This document shows positions 1-5,336 of a stretch of DNA of 5,373 nt, one piece after another. A program made the translations under genes and the position numbers. The stretch is from B21-G16 sp003644825 [NCBI: Candidatus Zhuqueibacterota bacterium] (GTDB taxonomy: Bacteria; SM23-31; B21-G16): NCBI GenBank assembly GCA_003644825.1, contig QNDJ01000147.1, forward strand, positions 1 through 5,373, in the 5' to 3' direction. Under the pieces are notes generated by a model that was not told where the DNA came from, made no database searches, and saw nothing but the letters and a program-made list of their open reading frames with translations. The stretch's first letter is position 1, and every line of letters starts with the position of its first letter.

Positions 1-84
1 ATTTTCTATTCTTACAAACTGTTTTTTTATAAGTCCCCCGAATCTTTTTCCTTTTCCTGCTGCAACTATTATTGTTGAAATCAT
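1..84 (-). CDS. ispD: Probable IspD, 2-C-methyl-D-erythritol 4-phosphate cytidylyltransferase (N-terminal fragment, cut by window edge)
   Basis: Only the first 28 codons are present, running off the left edge. They read MISTIIVAAGKGKRFGG followed by LIKKQFVRIEN. The AAGxGxRFGG nucleotide-binding loop at residues 8-17, followed by KKQF at residues 20-23, is the N-terminal signature of IspD. IspD transfers CMP from CTP to methylerythritol 4-phosphate in the MEP isoprenoid pathway. TarI-like ribitol-phosphate cytidylyltransferases share the PKQF/KKQF signature, and other sugar nucleotidyltransferases share the AAGxGxR loop, so a relative is possible. The ATG at 84 places the motif at the usual distance from the N-terminus. 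There is no Shine-Dalgarno just upstream. The space is filled by the U-tract and hairpin of a terminator that ends 3 nt before the ATG. It lies 54 bp downstream of queA on the same strand. Confidence 0.75.
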   Translation of the reverse strand, partial: MISTIIVAAGKGKRFGGLIKKQFVRIEN

Positions 85-87
85 TTT

Positions 88-114
88 AAAAGAAAAGCAG
101 GGAAAATCCCTGCT
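88..114 (-). terminator. Rho-independent terminator after queA
   Basis: Read on the minus strand, an 8-bp perfect stem (AGCAGGGA paired with TCCCTGCT, plus-strand 107-114 with 96-103) encloses a 3-nt loop. It is followed directly by TTTTCTTTT. Five G:C pairs in a very AT-rich setting plus the U-tract make this a strong intrinsic terminator for the transcript that ends with queA. On the plus strand the following tail (CTTTACTT) is much poorer, so the minus direction is preferred. The U-tract runs to within 3 nt of the ispD start codon. The hairpin therefore also sits in the ispD ribosome-binding region. Confidence 0.85.
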
Positions 115-138
115 CTTTACTTAAAACTTAATAAACAA

Positions 139-1167
139 TTAAATAATTAACATTGCATCTCCATAACTGTAAAAGCGAAACTTTTCTTTAATTGCTTTTC
201 TATAAGCTTTAAAGATTAAATCTCGTGAAGCAAAAGCAGAAACAAGCATAAGAAGTGTTGAACAGGGCTGGTGAAAATTTGTAATCAACATATCAATAGT
301 CTTAAATTCATAGGGTGGATAAATAAACTTGTCGGTCCATCCTTTTGAAGGTTTAAGGTGCCCATCGGAAGTCACTGTTGATTCAAGAGCACGAACTACA
401 GTTGTTCCTACAGCCATAACCTTATTCCCTTTTTCCTTAGCCGAATTTATAATATTTGCCGATTCTTCAGACACTTCATAGTATTCCGAATCCATTCTAT
501 GCCTTGTAAGGTCTTCAACAACAACAGGTCTGAAAGTTCCCAGACCTACGTGCAATAAAATAGGAACAACTTTCACACCTTTCCTTTCTATCTCATCAAT
601 CAGCCTGTGGGTAAAATGAAGCCCAGCAGTAGGAGCCGCCACTGCACCTCTTACTCTGGCAAATATGGTCTGATACCATTGCCGATCTTCAGGAACAGGT
701 TCCCTCTTTATATATGGTGGTAGAGGAGATTTTCCGATTCTTTCTATTAATTCATAAAAATCTCCATCATAGTTAAATCTAACAACTCTACCTCCAGAAA
801 CTGTATTATCAATTACATCGCAGGTTACTCCCTCATTCACAATAAGTTTATTCCCTATTCTTACTTTTCTTGCTGGTTTAACAAGCACTTCCCATAAATT
901 GTTTTCAAGCTCTCTCAATAAAAAAATCTCCACTTCTGCATCTGTTTTTTCTTTTATACCCTTCAATCGAGCAGAAAAAACCTTTGTTTCATTAACTACA
1001 AGGCAATCTCCCTCATTCAAATAGTTCAATATGTCCCAGAAAGTTCCCATACTTATGTTTTTTTCCTCTCTATTTACAACCATTAATCGGGACTTATCTC
1101 TTTCTTTTAATGGAAATTGTGCAATAAGTTTCTCATTAATTTTATACTTGAAATCAGAAAGTTTCAT
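139..1167 (-). CDS. queA: QueA, S-adenosylmethionine:tRNA ribosyltransferase-isomerase
   Basis: The 342-residue protein is full length for QueA. QueA transfers and isomerises the ribose of S-adenosylmethionine onto 7-aminomethyl-7-deazaguanine at the wobble base of GUN-anticodon tRNAs, giving epoxyqueuosine in the cytosol. Family signatures are visible throughout: RDKSRL (23-28), GDCLVVNETKV (53-63), SPLPPYIKR (147-155), YQTIFA (165-170), AAPTAGLHFT (177-186), HVGLGTFRPV (206-215), VGTTVVRALE (253-262), TNFHQPCSTLLMLVSAF (296-312) and YSYGDAML (333-340). No key block is missing. The ATG at 1167 is preceded by GGAG at 1177-1180 with a 9-nt gap, and the MKLSDFKY start is typical of the family. 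It follows ruvB by 39 bp with no terminator between them, so co-transcription is likely. A strong hairpin terminator follows the TAA stop. With queC at the other side of the cluster it represents the queuosine pathway here. Confidence 0.97.
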   Translation of the reverse strand: MKLSDFKYKINEKLIAQFPLKERDKSRLMVVNREEKNISMGTFWDILNYLNEGDCLVVNETKVFSARLKGIKEKTDAEVEIFLLRELENNLWEVLVKPARKVRIGNKLIVNEGVTCDVIDNTVSGGRVVRFNYDGDFYELIERIGKSPLPPYIKREPVPEDRQWYQTIFARVRGAVAAPTAGLHFTHRLIDEIERKGVKVVPILLHVGLGTFRPVVVEDLTRHRMDSEYYEVSEESANIINSAKEKGNKVMAVGTTVVRALESTVTSDGHLKPSKGWTDKFIYPPYEFKTIDMLITNFHQPCSTLLMLVSAFASRDLIFKAYRKAIKEKFRFYSYGDAMLII

Positions 1168-1176
1168 AACATTTGG

Positions 1177-1180
1177 CTCC
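1177..1180 (-). promoter_or_regulatory. Ribosome binding site of queA
   Basis: GGAG on the minus strand sits 9 nt before the ATG at 1167 and supports that start. A nearer upstream ATG at 1173 is out of frame and meets a stop within two codons. Confidence 0.7.
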
Positions 1181-1206
1181 TTATATTAACTTAATTAACA
1201 AATCGG

Positions 1207-2232
1207 TTAGAATAAACTACTTTGTAAGCTGTTTGATTTTTTAATACCGAGATGGGCTAAAGCTTTGTCTCCGATTTTTCTTCCCTGACGGGTCCTCTTT
1301 AAAAAACCTATTTTCAGCAAAAAAGGTTCAATTATATCCTGTAATGTATCACTTTCTTCATTTAAACTTGCGGCTAATGATTCAATACCTGCAGGACCAC
1401 CATTATAGTGCTCAATTAATATACGAAGATACTTTCTATCAAGTTCATCAAGTCCTTTTTCGTCAATTCCTTCCATTTCAAGGGCAAGTATTGCAAGCTT
1501 TTTTGTAATTTTACCATCAGATTTAACCTGAACGTAATCACGCACCCTCCTCAGAAGTCTATTTGCAATCCTGGGTGTCCCTCTTGACCTCTTGGCAATC
1601 TCGTAAGTAGCATCATCATCTATTTTTGTATCAAGAATTGAAGCTGACCTCTTTATTATTTTCACTAATTCATCAACCGCATAAAAACCGATATGATGAT
1701 GTATACCAAACCTATTTCGCAAAGGCGCAGATAAAAAACCTGCTCTGGTTGTTGCCCCTACAAGCGTGAATTTCTGCAGTGGTATATTTATAGTTTTCGC
1801 AAACGCACCCTTATCAACCACAAAGTCTACCTTAAAATCCTCCATTGCAGGATATAAAAATTCCTCAACTACTGTAGATAACCGATGAATCTCATCTATA
1901 AAAAGAACATCACCCCTGTTTAAATTCGTTAATATCCCCATTAAGTCGCCTGTCCTTATCAGTGCCGGTCCCGAAGTAACTATAATTTTACTGTTCATTT
2001 CACTGGCAATTATATGAGCAAGGGTGGTTTTCCCAAGACCAGGTGGCCCATAAAGTAATGTATGTTCCACAGGCTCATTCCTTCTTCGTGCCGCTTCTAT
2101 CGATATAGATAACTTCTCTTTCAGCTCCTTCTGACCAATATATTCTTTTAATGTTGATGGTCTTAAACTTATATTATATTTATCTTCTTCCTTTGAGATT
2201 GATTTTCTTGTAACAAGCCTTTCTACACTCAT
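1207..2232 (-). CDS. ruvB: RuvB, Holliday junction branch-migration ATPase
   Basis: The 341-residue protein matches the usual RuvB length of about 330-350. RuvB is a hexameric AAA+ motor that, with RuvA, pumps duplex DNA through a Holliday junction. Visible parts are: the [12 protein letters not shown] start of the AAA+ core (23-34); Walker A GPPGLGKT (62-69); Walker B FIDEIHR (111-117); a beta-hairpin region thought to contact RuvA (about 131-150); sensor 1 GATTRAG (159-165); the arginine finger in LRNRFG (171-176, R174); and sensor 2 [13 protein letters not shown] (217-229). A winged-helix DNA-binding domain occupies about 256-330 and includes [13 protein letters not shown] (278-290) and LKRTRQGR (311-318, commonly RTPRGR). 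All catalytic residues are present. The ATG overlaps the ruvA TGA in an ATGA, and only a weak AGAGA lies upstream, so translation probably depends on coupling to ruvA. Confidence 0.98.
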   Translation of the reverse strand: MSVERLVTRKSISKEEDKYNISLRPSTLKEYIGQKELKEKLSISIEAARRRNEPVEHTLLYGPPGLGKTTLAHIIASEMNSKIIVTSGPALIRTGDLMGILTNLNRGDVLFIDEIHRLSTVVEEFLYPAMEDFKVDFVVDKGAFAKTINIPLQKFTLVGATTRAGFLSAPLRNRFGIHHHIGFYAVDELVKIIKRSASILDTKIDDDATYEIAKRSRGTPRIANRLLRRVRDYVQVKSDGKITKKLAILALEMEGIDEKGLDELDRKYLRILIEHYNGGPAGIESLAASLNEESDTLQDIIEPFLLKIGFLKRTRQGRKIGDKALAHLGIKKSNSLQSSLF

Positions 2233-2858
2233 TTATTTCTCTGTTTAAAAATTTCTTTTATTAAATCTTCTGCAGTGTTTATCTTATTATTTCTTTTTAA
2301 AGCACTCGAAATCAGGTTCTCTGCTTCAACACGCCTGTAATCTAACTGAAGTAGAACCTCCATCGCTTCATCTTTAAAATCATACATCTTCTCATCTTTT
2401 GAAATACTTTCAGTTTTTTTCATAAGAGCGAACTTTACTAATTTTCCTTTCAATTCTGCAATAATTTTATCTGCCATACGCGAACCGATACCCGGCAGTT
2501 CTCTGAGTGTCTGTTTATCCTCATTTTCTATTGCAAGGGCAATAGACCTTATAGGTAAAATTAAAGACCTTAAGGCTTTTTTTTCTCCAAGCCCTCGAAC
2601 CGTTATATAATGTTCAAAGAACTCCCTGTCAAGCTCTTCAAGAAACCCTATCAACCTCGGTATCTGATTACCTTTTCCAACATTACCTTCAAAATAATAT
2701 AATGTATAAAGTGTTATATCATCTCCAGATTTTTTCGTATTTCTAATTTTATTAAGTATATTATTTGCAACAAAAATCTGGTAATAAAAACCCCCATTTT
2801 CCACAATAATGGAATCACTCTTAATACTATCAAGTTTACCAGAAATTTTGGTAATCAT
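2229..2858 (-). CDS. ruvA: RuvA, Holliday junction DNA-binding subunit (variant with altered acidic-pin loop)
   Basis: I place the start at the ATG at 2858, giving 209 residues. The start MITKISGKL aligns with the usual MIGRLRG opening of the family, and the ATG overlaps the ruvC stop as ATGA. A longer frame from 2894 adds 12 residues that lie inside ruvC and match nothing in the family. RuvA forms tetramers that hold the four-way junction open and recruit RuvB. The OB-fold domain is about 1-72. The first helix-hairpin-helix is [13 protein letters not shown] (88-100), and the second, [17 protein letters not shown] (120-136), is very canonical. The C-terminal UBA-like RuvB-binding domain is about 158-209. 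The loop at 55-68 ([14 protein letters not shown]) differs from the E. coli VREDAQ stretch. It is about six residues longer, retains one Glu (E57), and has Gly/Asn where Asp56 would be. The first hairpin has GLGEKKA where GVGPKLA is typical. Identity is secure from fold motifs and from its position between ruvC and ruvB. Confidence 0.95.
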   Translation of the reverse strand: MITKISGKLDSIKSDSIIVENGGFYYQIFVANNILNKIRNTKKSGDDITLYTLYYFEGNVGKGNQIPRLIGFLEELDREFFEHYITVRGLGEKKALRSLILPIRSIALAIENEDKQTLRELPGIGSRMADKIIAELKGKLVKFALMKKTESISKDEKMYDFKDEAMEVLLQLDYRRVEAENLISSALKRNNKINTAEDLIKEIFKQRNK

Positions 2859-3343
2859 AAAATATTCTTTCTGGAAACTACATTTGCATGGCACAATGCA
2901 ATAGCTAAAGCATCGGAAACATCCGGCGGGTAAGGAAGGTCTTTCAGATTCAGAATCAACTTAATTGCTTTTTGGACAGCCTCTTTACTTGATTTACCAT
3001 TCCCGGTAAGAGATTTTTTTATCCTTGTAGCTGAATAACTCCATACCGGTATTGAATAATTTGCTGCAACTAAAAAAACAATACCTCTAACATAACCCAT
3101 CTTTACTGCAGTTAATGGGTGAGCATAATGAGAATATAATTCTTCTACTACTATGTTTTCCGGCTTAACATTTTCTACTATTCTGTTAAGTCCATTAAAT
3201 ATACTGGCCAGTCTTAATTCTAACTTTTCTCTTGAATGAGTTCTTATTACACCGCCTTCTACTAAATTTATATCCTTACCCTCCAGTTCAACACATCCAT
3301 ATCCAGTAATAGAAAGACCAGGGTCTATGCCCAGAATTACCAA
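2855..3343 (-). CDS. ruvC: RuvC, crossover junction endodeoxyribonuclease
   Basis: The 162-residue protein is normal RuvC length. RuvC is a dimeric RNase H-like nuclease that makes paired nicks across Holliday junctions, working with RuvAB. The four acidic metal ligands are visible: D7 in LGIDPG, E67 in VVEELY (E68 is adjacent and could be the aligned residue), and D141 and D144 in DVSDALAIALCHA. GNGKSSKEAVQ (114-124) matches the conserved basic segment before the third motif. After the second motif the sequence is YSHYAHPLTAVKMGYVRG (70-87) where E. coli-type proteins have an F-N-SALKLGQARG pattern. I recall the HY-HP-TA-MG-RG pattern from planctomycete-type RuvC, but this is unverified. The start is a TTG at 3343, since the protein must begin right before VILGIDPG and no ATG is available there. 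It has an AGAG 6 nt upstream. The TGA stop overlaps the ruvA ATG. Confidence 0.96.
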   Translation of the reverse strand: MVILGIDPGLSITGYGCVELEGKDINLVEGGVIRTHSREKLELRLASIFNGLNRIVENVKPENIVVEELYSHYAHPLTAVKMGYVRGIVFLVAANYSIPVWSYSATRIKKSLTGNGKSSKEAVQKAIKLILNLKDLPYPPDVSDALAIALCHANVVSRKNIL

Positions 3344-3349
3344 CTTAAT

Positions 3350-3353
3350 CTCT
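3350..3353 (-). promoter_or_regulatory. Weak ribosome binding site of ruvC (supports TTG start)
   Basis: AGAG on the minus strand lies 6 nt before the TTG at 3343, inside the 11-bp yebC-ruvC gap. It partly overlaps a second in-frame TAG that directly follows the yebC TAG stop. The weak site and rare start suggest dependence on ribosomes finishing yebC. Confidence 0.4.
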
Positions 3354-3354
3354 A

Positions 3355-4095
3355 CTATATTTTTAGATTATCTTCATCTATATCAAAATTGGAATAAACA
3401 TTCTGAACATCATCGTGTTCTTCAATTGCCTCCATAAGCTTTAGAACACTCTCAGCCTGTTTCCCATCAAGCTTGATTGTATTTTTTGGAATCATCGTAA
3501 TCTCGGATGACAGAATCTCGATACCGGAATCAGTTAAAACCCTTTTAACTTCTTCAAAATTTTCTACTGCTGTTATTATCTCAAATCCATCCTTCTCATC
3601 AGATATATCTTCAGCACCTGAATCAAGAATAATTTCCATTATTTCATCTTCAGTTTTTTTCTTATTATCTACAACAATCATTCCCTTTTTTTCAAATATC
3701 CAGGACACACATCCGGCTTCACCCAGGCTACCCCCATACTTATTTAAAAGATGCCTTATATCAGCAACGGTCCTCTTTTTATTATCGGTTAATGTCTCAA
3801 TTAAGATAGCTACTCCACCCGGTCCATAACCTTCATAAGAAGCTTCTTCATAAGCGACCCCGGGCAGTTCTCCTGTACCCTTTTTTATTGCATTTTCAAT
3901 ATTCCTTTGAGGCATATTTGCCGCTTTTGCTGCAGCTATAGCCGTTCTTAGCCTGGGGTTTGCAGATTCATCTCCACCGCCTTCCCTTGCTGCTACCGTT
4001 ATCTCTTTTATCAATTTTGTAAATATCCTGCCACGAGCAGCATCAGTTTTTTCCTTTTTCCTCCTTATTGTTGCCCATTTTGAATGACCGTACAT
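3355..4095 (-). CDS. yebC: YebC/PmpR family (TACO1-like) protein
   Basis: The 246-residue length is standard for the family. YebC proteins were long described as transcriptional regulators (PmpR) and are more recently linked to relieving ribosome stalling, as for mitochondrial TACO1. Which role applies here cannot be read from the sequence. Signatures, numbered from the chosen start, are: GHSKWATI (3-10), RGRIFTKLIKEI (21-32), NPRLRTAIAAAKAANMPQ (46-63), NIENAIKKGTG (65-75), YEGYGPGGVAILIE (86-99), DNKKRTVADIRHLLNKYGG (103-121) and GCVSWIFEKKG (127-137). The start is the ATG at 4095: GGAG lies 6 nt upstream and MYGHSKW aligns with the family MAGHSKW. A TTG at 4107 would overlap that ribosome-binding site and add MEKN, which the family lacks. 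The gene ends in tandem TAG TAG stops, and ruvC follows after 11 bp. yebC next to ruvC is a widespread bacterial arrangement. Confidence 0.96.
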   Translation of the reverse strand: MYGHSKWATIRRKKEKTDAARGRIFTKLIKEITVAAREGGGDESANPRLRTAIAAAKAANMPQRNIENAIKKGTGELPGVAYEEASYEGYGPGGVAILIETLTDNKKRTVADIRHLLNKYGGSLGEAGCVSWIFEKKGMIVVDNKKKTEDEIMEIILDSGAEDISDEKDGFEIITAVENFEEVKRVLTDSGIEILSSEITMIPKNTIKLDGKQAESVLKLMEAIEEHDDVQNVYSNFDIDEDNLKI

Positions 4096-4101
4096 ATTTT
4101 T

Positions 4102-4105
4102 CTCC
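4102..4105 (-). promoter_or_regulatory. Ribosome binding site of yebC (decides the start)
   Basis: GGAG on the minus strand lies 6 nt before the ATG at 4095. It excludes the in-frame TTG at 4107, which is directly adjacent to it, as the main start. Confidence 0.8.
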
Positions 4106-4121
4106 AAAATATCATTATTTA

Positions 4122-4157
4122 TTTATATAATTTAATAATTTTTTTTCTTTTTTCCAA
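4122..4157 (-). promoter_or_regulatory. Possible internal promoter before yebC
   Basis: The 78-bp queC-yebC gap is almost pure A/T. Read on the minus strand it holds TTGGAA (4157-4152) followed 17 bp later by TAAATT (4134-4129), each 4/6 to consensus. A better -10-like TATAAA (4127-4122) has no matching -35. Low complexity makes such matches easy to find by chance. The support is mainly that this is the only sizeable gap upstream of the yebC-ruvCAB block and that there is no terminator in it. Confidence 0.25.
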
Positions 4158-4173
4158 ATACAAATCATATATT

Positions 4174-4854
4174 CTATAATCTGTATTTAATCGGGTCTTT
4201 TATGCCTGCCTCTTTAAATCCTTTTAATCTCAGCAAGCAACTATCACACCTTCCACAGGCTAAATATTCATCTTTATAGCAGGACCAGCTCAACTGAAAA
4301 GGAACATTCAATTCCATTCCTTTTTTAACAATCTGACCTTTTGTCAATTTAATTAAAGGAGTTATGACTTCTATATCAGTTTCTGGTTTTGTTCCTTCCT
4401 TTATCAATCTGTTAAATTCTCTGTAGAATCTTTCTCTACAATCAGGATATCCCGATGAGTCCTGCTCTGTTGCACCAATAAATATCTTCTTAGCACTAAT
4501 CACCTCTGCCCAGGAAACTGCAATACATAAAAGGTGGGCATTCCTGAACGGAACATAAGTGGATGGAATACACCTTCGGGTAAGGTCACCCTCAGGAATT
4601 TCAATACTTTTATCTGTTAAACTCGAACCTCCTATCTTTTTTAAATGGTCAATTGAAACTATGAGCCTTTTTTTTACTTTATAATAATCAGCAATATCGT
4701 TAAAAGATTTCAATTCTCGCTTTTCCGTTCGCTGACCATACTTAATGTGTAGCAATGCAAGCTGGTAATCCTCATTAGCTATGGCTGTTATTACAAGGCT
4801 ATCCATTCCACCGCTTGCAAGAACAACAGCAATATCTCTGGATTTATTTTCCAT
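4174..4854 (-). CDS. queC: QueC, 7-cyano-7-deazaguanine (preQ0) synthase
   Basis: The 226-residue protein is normal QueC length. QueC converts 7-carboxy-7-deazaguanine to preQ0 using ATP and ammonia, a cytosolic step in queuosine synthesis. Visible features are: the PP-loop SGGMDS (14-19), which binds ATP; HIKYGQR (36-42); STYVPFRN (98-105, family TFVPGRN); IGATEQDSSGYPDCR (126-140); TPLI (165-168); and a zinc site made by C192, C200, C203 and C206 in SCY(7)CGRCDSCLLR. All key residues are intact. The ATG at 4854 is 12 codons before the PP-loop, as expected. It has no recognisable Shine-Dalgarno and lies 19 bp after the lipoprotein stop, so it is probably expressed from the upstream promoter. 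A run of eight A residues encodes part of VKKR (60-63). queD, queE and queF are not adjacent, and no preQ1 riboswitch fits in the 19-bp gap. Confidence 0.96.
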   Translation of the reverse strand: MENKSRDIAVVLASGGMDSLVITAIANEDYQLALLHIKYGQRTEKRELKSFNDIADYYKVKKRLIVSIDHLKKIGGSSLTDKSIEIPEGDLTRRCIPSTYVPFRNAHLLCIAVSWAEVISAKKIFIGATEQDSSGYPDCRERFYREFNRLIKEGTKPETDIEVITPLIKLTKGQIVKKGMELNVPFQLSWSCYKDEYLACGRCDSCLLRLKGFKEAGIKDPIKYRL

Positions 4855-4873
4855 AATTAAAATCTAAAGGGCT

Positions 4874-5245
4874 TTAAAAATAAAAATTGTGAATACGGGG
4901 CTTGTCAAGAGATATTCCACCTTCCTGATAACTGGACCAGGAACCTGTTAGAGGATTTTTTGCTCGAATTCTATACCTTGACCTTCCAAGGTTAGCAGGG
5001 TTTAAAATAACCTTAAACTCATACTCTCCATTCTCATCCGTCAGTTTACTCATATCATAAAAAGTTCCAGCAGTTGATAACCTGTATCCAAATTCCACCA
5101 TAGCACTAGAATAAGGCTCATCACTAACTTTAACAACCCCCTTTACTATAAATGGTGATTCTAAAGAAGAATTACTGGATTTTTTACAGCCAATAGACAA
5201 AATTAAAACCAGAGTAATTACAAAAATAATTAATTTCCTAAACAT
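4874..5245 (-). CDS. Small predicted lipoprotein with a carboxypeptidase-regulatory-like beta-sandwich
   Basis: I do not recognise a specific family. The 123-residue protein starts with a lipoprotein signal: MFRK, a hydrophobic stretch (5-18), and the lipobox SIGC with C20 as lipidation site. The next residues are KK rather than Asp, which by the enteric Lol rule would favour the outer membrane. A polar linker SSNSSLES (23-30) follows. The rest (about 33-123) looks like one Ig-like or CarboxypepD-regulatory-type beta-sandwich: FIVKGVVKVSDEPYSSAMVEF, then TDENGEYEF (69-77), then YRIRAKNPLTGSW. The G-V-V...A-V-F and TDxNGxYxF pattern is typical of such domains, but the sequence shows no enzyme motif. 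The ATG at 5245 has GAGG 7 nt upstream and a good promoter before that. It heads the apparent operon, but nothing ties it functionally to queuosine or recombination. A cell-surface binding or structural role is inference. Confidence 0.8.
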   Translation of the reverse strand: MFRKLIIFVITLVLILSIGCKKSSNSSLESPFIVKGVVKVSDEPYSSAMVEFGYRLSTAGTFYDMSKLTDENGEYEFKVILNPANLGRSRYRIRAKNPLTGSWSSYQEGGISLDKPRIHNFYF

Positions 5246-5252
5246 AACCAGA

Positions 5253-5256
5253 CCTC
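5253..5256 (-). promoter_or_regulatory. Ribosome binding site of the lipoprotein gene
   Basis: GAGG on the minus strand lies 7 nt before the ATG at 5245. It supports this start and the expression of the small gene. Confidence 0.7.
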
Positions 5257-5260
5257 AACA

Positions 5261-5330
5261 TTAGTTATAATTTTAGTTGTTATGATAAAATTAAAATAAA
5301 CATTTAAATTATAGTAAAATTTATAACTAA
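5261..5330. repeat. Inverted repeat pair spanning the lipoprotein promoter
   Basis: TTAGTTATAA at 5261-5270 and its exact reverse complement TTATAACTAA at 5321-5330 form a perfect 10-bp inverted repeat, centres 60 bp apart. A related copy, TTAGTTGTTA, lies at 5273-5282. One arm sits in the spacer between the -35 and -10 boxes and the others lie in the transcribed leader. That layout would suit an operator, but in sequence this AT-rich a 10-bp match can arise by chance. Confidence 0.35.
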
Positions 5331-5336
5331 AATCAA
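5308..5336 (-). promoter_or_regulatory. Sigma70-type promoter for the lipoprotein-queC (and probably downstream) transcript
   Basis: Read on the minus strand: -35 TTGATT (5336-5331, 4/6), a 17-bp spacer, and -10 TATAAT (5313-5308, 6/6). The predicted transcript start is near 5301, giving a leader of about 55 nt that contains the GAGG ribosome-binding site. Optimal spacing and a perfect -10 just upstream of the first gene of the run make this the best promoter in the window. The high A/T content lowers certainty a little. Confidence 0.65.

Noticed and set aside
1168-1206. preQ1 riboswitch or terminator before queA
   Set aside because: The 39-bp gap holds only the queA ribosome-binding site and an A/T palindrome (TTAATTAA). 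There is no C-rich loop or pseudoknot pattern of a preQ1 aptamer and no stable stem.
2577-2584. Eight-A homopolymer in ruvA (and a similar run in queC near 4670) as programmed slippage sites
   Set aside because: Both runs simply encode Lys-Lys within conserved segments, the frames remain intact, and no stimulatory structure or alternative product is evident. They are expected at this base composition.
3473-3829. Open frame of 118 codons on the plus strand
   Set aside because: It lies wholly antisense to the well-conserved middle of yebC. Its translation is Ser/Ile-rich, as expected from the complement of acidic and Lys-rich codons, and it has no recognisable domain or ribosome-binding site.
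4096-4173. Small RNA, riboswitch or attenuator in the queC-yebC gap
   Set aside because: The gap is nearly all A/T, has no G/C-containing stem and no U-tract after a hairpin. Only a weak promoter can be argued.
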